Shown here: in pieces, positions 4,583 to 7,647 of the stretch
Layout: each line of letters opens with the position of its first letter
Numbering within the stretch: the first letter of the stretch is position 1
Assembly: GCA_030040175.1 (NCBI GenBank)
Contig: JASHUF010000305.1
Coordinates: 1 to 7,647, forward strand
From: Acidobacteriaceae bacterium
GTDB taxonomy: Bacteria; Acidobacteriota; Terriglobia; Terriglobales; Acidobacteriaceae
Length of the DNA: 7,647 nucleotides
Direction of reading: 5' to 3'
Made by a program: the position numbers and the translations under genes
The notes under the pieces: model-generated
Database searches by the model: none
The model's input: only the letters and a program-made list of their open reading frames with translations
What the model was told of the DNA's origin: nothing

Positions 4583-6703
4583 CTAAGCCAGAAGTCTTCC
4601 GGTCTTCTTCCAATCTGCGATACGGGTCAGGTGATGTTGGATGTAGAAGACGCCAAGGAGAATTGTGAGTACCTTGCTCAGGCGGAGTCCTATCGGTTCA
4701 ACTGCGTTATAGTGGCTCACTAATCTGAAATTGATTGCGAGGAGCGCTGCAACAACCCCAATCAACGCAAGCCATACGAGTTTGACTGCGTATTGGAGTG
4801 AATATGGTACCAAGATGGCCGATGCGAGCAGGAGTCCGATTACCAGAATGCAGAGGATTTGAGGATTCCTGCTCCCGCCGATTGCTCGCACGTAGCTTGC
4901 CTGCATGAGGAGCAGCATCAACGGGAACAGCCCAAGGGTGACCACAGTTAATAGCAGGGTGGCCCAAAGCGGTATGGCGAGAGGAACCCTCGGCGTATTG
5001 AATTCAGATCGGAAGAGCCCATAGGAGAGGTAGATAAACAGGCCGATGACGAGCCAGATGTAAAAGCGGAGCCAGGTGATGATGGGAAGACCGGCCATGA
5101 GGAGGAAGCAGAAGACGACGGAGAGCGCGGGAATAAGAAGCATAGTCCGCCAGAGCCAAATAATTAAGGCCAGGTAGAGCGCGACGAAGAGAACGGCGCG
5201 GAGATAATCCCAAGGTAGAAAGCCAATCAAATAATGCGTTATAGCAACTATTCCAATTCCAGCGGCGACGCGGACTACCGTTTCAATATTGCTCATCTTT
5301 CGTTTTGGGCCGCCGGGCACGACAAAACTGCGGCGGCGTTCCGGCTCGCGATAGCGAAGGATGATGACGCCGATGGAGACCAGGACAAAAGCGAAGAGTG
5401 TGCCGATGTTGGAGAGGTCGGCGAGAGTTCCAATGTCGAACAGACCCGCGGGAATGGCGACGACGAAGCCGGCGACCCAGGTGGAAAAGGCGGGCGTGCG
5501 GAAGAGGGGATGGACGCGCGAGAAGACCTTCGGCAGCAGACCGTCGCGCGACATGGAGAACCAGACGCGCGATTGACCGATCTGGGAGACGAGAATGGAG
5601 GAGATCATGCCCAGAAGAGCGCCGATCAGGACGAAGAGCCGAACCCAATGGAGCATGTGCCCGCCGGGAAGGATCGAGAGTTTTTTGAGCGCGTTGACGA
5701 CGGGCGCGGCGTCGCCGACCATGGAGCGCCAGGGGACGAGTCCCGTTAAACACACGGCGACGGCAACATAGAGCACGGTGCAGACAACGAGGGTGGCGAT
5801 GATGCCGATGGGCAGATCGCGCTGGGGATTGCGGCACTCTTCGGCGGCTGTGGAGACGGAATCGAAGCCGATGTAAGTGAAAAAGATGATGGAGCCGCCG
5901 GTGAGCACGCCCGTCCAACCGTTGGGCCTGAAGGGATGCCAGTTGGAAGGATGGATGAAGCCGACTGCGGCGAAGACGAAGATGAGGATCGCGACCAGTT
6001 TGAGCCCGACCATGATGTTGTTCGTCTCGGCAGACTCACGAATGCCGCGGACGAGGATGACCGTCAGGATCATGACGATGAGGAAGGCGGGGATGTTGAA
6101 GCCGAAGTGCCAGCCGGGGTTGTAGATGTTGTTGCCGGCGAAGTCCTGCAGGCCATCTGGAAGGCAGGCGGGGGAGATCCACTTTGCGCTGGGGTGCAGA
6201 TTGAACCAATCGAGAAGGTCGACGACGTGGGCGGCGAAGCCGACGCTGACGCTCATGTTGGCTCCGGCGTACTCGAGGATGAGATCCCAGCCGATGACCC
6301 AGGCGATGAGCTCGCCGAGCGTGGCGTAGGTGTAAGTGTAAGCCGAGCCGGCGATGGGAATCATGGACGCGAGCTCGGCGTAGCAGAGGCCGGTGAGGGC
6401 GCACACGCAGGCCACTAGAACCATGGAGACTGCGATAGCCGGTCCTGCGCCGGGACGGCCGGCGAGCGCGGTGTGGGTGATGATGAAGCTGGCCAGCGGC
6501 GTGTTGAGCATGCTGGAGGTGTCGAACTGCTCGCCGGAGATGGCCGTGCCGATCACGGTGAAGATGCCCGAGCCGATGACGATACCGATGCCGAGCGCGG
6601 TGAGCGACCAGGGCCCGAGGCTCTTGCGGAGCGCGTGGCCGGGATCCTCGGAGTCGCGGATCAGCTTATCGATCGATTTGCGGGCAAGCAGTTGGCTGGA
6701 CAG
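4583..6703 (-). CDS. APC-superfamily amino acid permease with extended C-terminus
   Basis: Integral membrane amino acid transporter resembling the cationic amino acid transporter branch (YhdG/YfnA-like). The CTG start gives 706 residues, well above the 450-520 common in bacteria. The soluble N-terminus ARKSIDKL...DPGHALRKSLGPW leads into the first membrane segment with GSGIF (44-48), the substrate-carboxylate motif. Other landmarks are CYAELASMIPIAGSAYTY (107-124), the segment-6 motif FTYIGFDSVSTAAEE (275-289), NPQRDLPIGI (292-301) and SRVWFSMSRDGLLP (378-391). The CTG is chosen because GAGGAG lies 7 nt upstream and translation then begins LSSQLLARKS, where homologues begin with Met. A GTG at 6745 would add 14 residues but lacks a good ribosome site. 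An ATG at 7006 would run through a hairpin repeat and is unlikely. Two segments look foreign: residues 467-521, inserted after the VPGGP motif, and 572-706, a hydrophobic extension. Both have lower GC than the core. The core call is firm; the substrate is unknown. Confidence 0.9.
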   Translation of the reverse strand: MSSQLLARKSIDKLIRDSEDPGHALRKSLGPWSLTALGIGIVIGSGIFTVIGTAISGEQFDTSSMLNTPLASFIITHTALAGRPGAGPAIAVSMVLVACVCALTGLCYAELASMIPIAGSAYTYTYATLGELIAWVIGWDLILEYAGANMSVSVGFAAHVVDLLDWFNLHPSAKWISPACLPDGLQDFAGNNIYNPGWHFGFNIPAFLIVMILTVILVRGIRESAETNNIMVGLKLVAILIFVFAAVGFIHPSNWHPFRPNGWTGVLTGGSIIFFTYIGFDSVSTAAEECRNPQRDLPIGIIATLVVCTVLYVAVAVCLTGLVPWRSMVGDAAPVVNALKKLSILPGGHMLHWVRLFVLIGALLGMISSILVSQIGQSRVWFSMSRDGLLPKVFSRVHPLFRTPAFSTWVAGFVVAIPAGLFDIGTLADLSNIGTLFAFVLVSIGVIILRYREPERRRSFVVPGGPKRKMSNIETVVRVAAGIGIVAITHYLIGFLPWDYLRAVLFVALYLALIIWLWRTMLLIPALSVVFCFLLMAGLPIITWLRFYIWLVIGLFIYLSYGLFRSEFNTPRVPLAIPLWATLLLTVVTLGLFPLMLLLMQASYVRAIGGSRNPQILCILVIGLLLASAILVPYSLQYAVKLVWLALIGVVAALLAINFRLVSHYNAVEPIGLRLSKVLTILLGVFYIQHHLTRIADWKKTGRLLA
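4991..5054 (-). repeat. In-gene copy of the duplicated permease tail segment
   Basis: Bases 5041-5054 are identical to 4567-4580 (14 bp), and the similarity continues at a lower level to about 4995 and 4521 respectively. The offset is 474 bp, a multiple of three, so the frame is kept. The encoded segments share LVIGLFIY, a Tyr three residues later, and RSEF. This direct repeat brackets the 135-codon extension at 4583-4990 and marks the junction of the insertion or duplication. Confidence 0.7.
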
Positions 6704-6710
6704 AGGGATT

Positions 6711-6716
6711 CTCCTC
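6711..6716 (-). promoter_or_regulatory. Strong Shine-Dalgarno sequence deciding a CTG start
   Basis: GAGGAG on the minus strand (6716-6711) is the best ribosome binding site near the permease N-terminus. No ATG, GTG or TTG lies at the correct distance downstream in frame. The codon exactly 7 nt away is CTG (6703-6701). This supports initiation at CTG, or a recent mutation of an ATG at that place. Confidence 0.55.
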
Positions 6717-6743
6717 GACTCGCCGCGCGGCGGAGATTGTCCC

Positions 6744-6749
6744 ACTATA
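6744..6749 (-). promoter_or_regulatory. Candidate -10 box for the permease
   Basis: TATAGT on the minus strand (6749-6744) matches the sigma-70 -10 consensus at five of six positions. It would give a 5' leader of about 35 nt ending in the GAGGAG ribosome site. The region 16-18 nt upstream has no convincing -35 hexamer. Confidence 0.3.
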
Positions 6750-6851
6750 CAGCCTCGGAGTTGAAAGATGAGACGGCCGCCGGTCGGTATGAATCGTACG
6801 GCCTTCGTCGCCGCGTGACAACTAGCAACTACCGCGCTGATCGGGCGGAAA

Positions 6852-6967
6852 AGCATCCCGGAGGGATGCTGGGAAGATAGCCCAGGATGGAGGTGTCGTC
6901 CGCGACTGCGGACGACAACCGAAATCCTGGGAAACGCGAACCAAACCAAGCAAAGCCCCGTAGGGGC
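6852..6967. repeat. Three-hairpin intergenic element
   Basis: Three perfect hairpins are packed into 116 bp. AGCATCCC-GGA-GGGATGCT spans 6852-6870. A long arm has outer stem CCCAGGAT (6881-6888) with ATCCTGGG (6924-6931), and inner stem GTCGTCCGC-GACT-GCGGACGAC (6895-6916). GCCCC-GTA-GGGGC spans 6955-6967. No open frame is believable here. The arrangement resembles dispersed multi-hairpin intergenic repeats of acidobacteria and similar soil phyla, from memory. It could equally be a small structured RNA. It lies between the permease promoter and the 3' end of the small basic-protein gene, so it may also act as that gene's terminator. Confidence 0.65.
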
Positions 6968-7019
6968 GACGGAATCCGCGCTGCGACCTCCGGGACCCAC
7001 GGTCAACCAGAGCGCGCCG

Positions 7020-7175
7020 CTAGCGCTTGCTCTGCCCGCGGGCCATCTTCTTCACTTTTCTCTTCTGCGAGCCGCGCGGCGTGGTGCGCTTGGCCTTGGG
7101 AGCAGCCTTCTTGCGCGCCGCGCGCTTCAGTTTCTTGCGTTCCAGCTTGTCTGTGATCTTTGTGGTGTCGGCCAC
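7020..7175 (-). CDS. Small, highly basic protein, uncharacterised
   Basis: A 51-residue protein starting at GTG (7175-7173) and ending in TAG (7022-7020). AGAGGT (7186-7181) lies 5 nt upstream of the GTG, a good ribosome site that fixes the start. Translation begins MADTTKITDKLERKKLKR and continues with the alanine- and lysine-rich stretch AARKKAAPKAKR, ending VKKMARGQSKR. There are 14 Lys and 8 Arg against 3 acidic residues, no Cys and no membrane segment. The composition recalls histone H1-like tails or ribosome-associated basic peptides, so nucleic-acid binding is a reasonable guess but unproven. A different frame over the same bases also looks open, but it lacks this start context. It lies between the helicase gene and the permease on the same strand. 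Its promoter is unclear; a TATTCT hexamer at 7240-7235 is one weak candidate. Confidence 0.7.
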   Translation of the reverse strand: MADTTKITDKLERKKLKRAARKKAAPKAKRTTPRGSQKRKVKKMARGQSKR

Positions 7176-7315
7176 GCATAACCTCTTTCAATCGCGCAGT
7201 ATTCAATCGTCCCGTTTGAGTGGGCTCGAACCCTAGAATAGCAGGATTTTCGGCGGCCGATCACAAGAGATGCAAGCGCGCGTGGCAGCGGCAGCCATCC
7301 ATCGCGCGCCGAAAT

Positions 7316-7647
7316 TCAAACCTTCTTGAGGTTCGCAAACTTCTCCATCAGTTTCTTCATGCCGTGGCGCTCGAAGAGGATGGTCAGCTTGGCGTCCTCG
7401 CCCTCGCCTTCGCGCATCAGCACCTCGCCCACGCCGTACTTGGCATGGCGAACGCGCGCGCCCTTCTTCAATCCCACCGCGCCTGCCGGCTCCGGAATCT
7501 CCATCGCCGGCCGCGCCGGCGCACCTGGCCTGCCCGCGCCCGGCTTGCCGCCGAAGAAGCGCGCAATGTTGTCGAAGGAGCCGGGAGCTTCCGCGCTCTT
7601 ACTCTTCGGAGACGCGTTGGGGTTGGAGGAGCTCGGCTTGGCGTTCT
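7316..7647 (-). CDS. UvrD/PcrA-type DNA helicase, C-terminal tail (partial)
   Basis: The frame is open from the right edge and ends in TGA at 7318-7316, showing 109 residues. A Ser/Pro/Ala-rich linker leads to FDNIARFFGG, then a Gly/Pro/Ala-rich stretch. The end is a compact domain GARVRHAKYGVGEVL...KLTILFERHGMKKLMEKFANLKKV. This pattern (V-H-xx-[FY]G-x-G-x-V ... G-x-KKL) is the Tudor-like C-terminal domain of UvrD/PcrA superfamily 1A helicases. That domain binds RNA polymerase in transcription-coupled repair. The helicase motor domains lie outside the window. An internal ATG at 7504 is not the real start, because upstream codons continue the family pattern. Confidence 0.88.
   Translation of the reverse strand, partial: NAKPSSSNPNASPKSKSAEAPGSFDNIARFFGGKPGAGRPGAPARPAMEIPEPAGAVGLKKGARVRHAKYGVGEVLMREGEGEDAKLTILFERHGMKKLMEKFANLKKV

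Noticed and set aside
5234..6418. Forward frames opposite the permease (5234-5749 and 5936-6418)
   Set aside because: These are very acidic or Arg-rich antisense shadows of membrane-protein codons.
6704..7006. Permease N-terminus extended to the ATG at 7006 (807 residues)
   Set aside because: The extra 101 residues cross the three-hairpin element and the candidate promoter. They carry no family similarity, and the ribosome site points to 6703.
7003..7206. 67-codon reverse frame starting ATG at 7206
   Set aside because: It overlaps the 51-residue basic protein in another frame and has no ribosome site. The GTG-started frame has a good site and a more coherent sequence.
7221..7234. GGGTTCGAGCCC-like sequence on the minus strand resembling a tRNA T-arm
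   Set aside because: No anticodon arm, D-arm or pairing acceptor stem could be found around it, so it is not a tRNA and not a convincing attachment site.
1..7647. CRISPR array, toxin-antitoxin pair, phage or transposase genes
   Set aside because: No regularly spaced repeats, and no recognisable defence, integrase or transposase motifs on either strand.

Overview
The window looks like chromosomal DNA from a GC-rich acidobacterium, most likely of the Terriglobia type. This rests on the style of the proteins, the small lineage-restricted genes and the hairpin-rich dispersed repeats. It is a judgement from recall, not a database result. No rRNA, tRNA, CRISPR array, transposase or phage gene was found.

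Layout on the + strand: the last codons of an unidentified gene (to 35), a hairpin, then a repeat element (131-346). Next come a ROK-family sugar kinase (626-1555), a second copy of the repeat element that begins in the kinase's stop codon (1551-1793), and a LacI-family regulator (1905-2918). The kinase and regulator are a plausible sugar-responsive pair. Two short palindromes with a central CG near the regulator are candidate operators.

Layout on the - strand, convergent with the above and read right to left: the C-terminal tail of a UvrD/PcrA-type helicase (7316-7647), a 51-residue very basic protein with a GTG start (7020-7175), a three-hairpin intergenic element (6852-6967), and a large APC-family amino acid permease (4583-6703, apparent CTG start). 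Next come an adenosine deaminase-family enzyme (3336-4352) and a 78-residue single-pass membrane protein (3014-3250).

The strongest oddity is the 3' end of the permease gene. The usual permease C-terminus appears twice. One copy sits inside the reading frame and is followed by about 135 extra, mostly hydrophobic residues of lower-GC DNA. The other lies in frame just after the TAG stop and runs 26 codons to its own TGA. This looks like an insertion or duplication that added a membrane module and stranded the original tail. A second low-GC segment of about 55 codons interrupts the gene slightly upstream. I see no complete new multi-gene system. The noteworthy signals are this remodelled permease, the repeat pair around the kinase, the multi-hairpin element and two small uncharacterised proteins.
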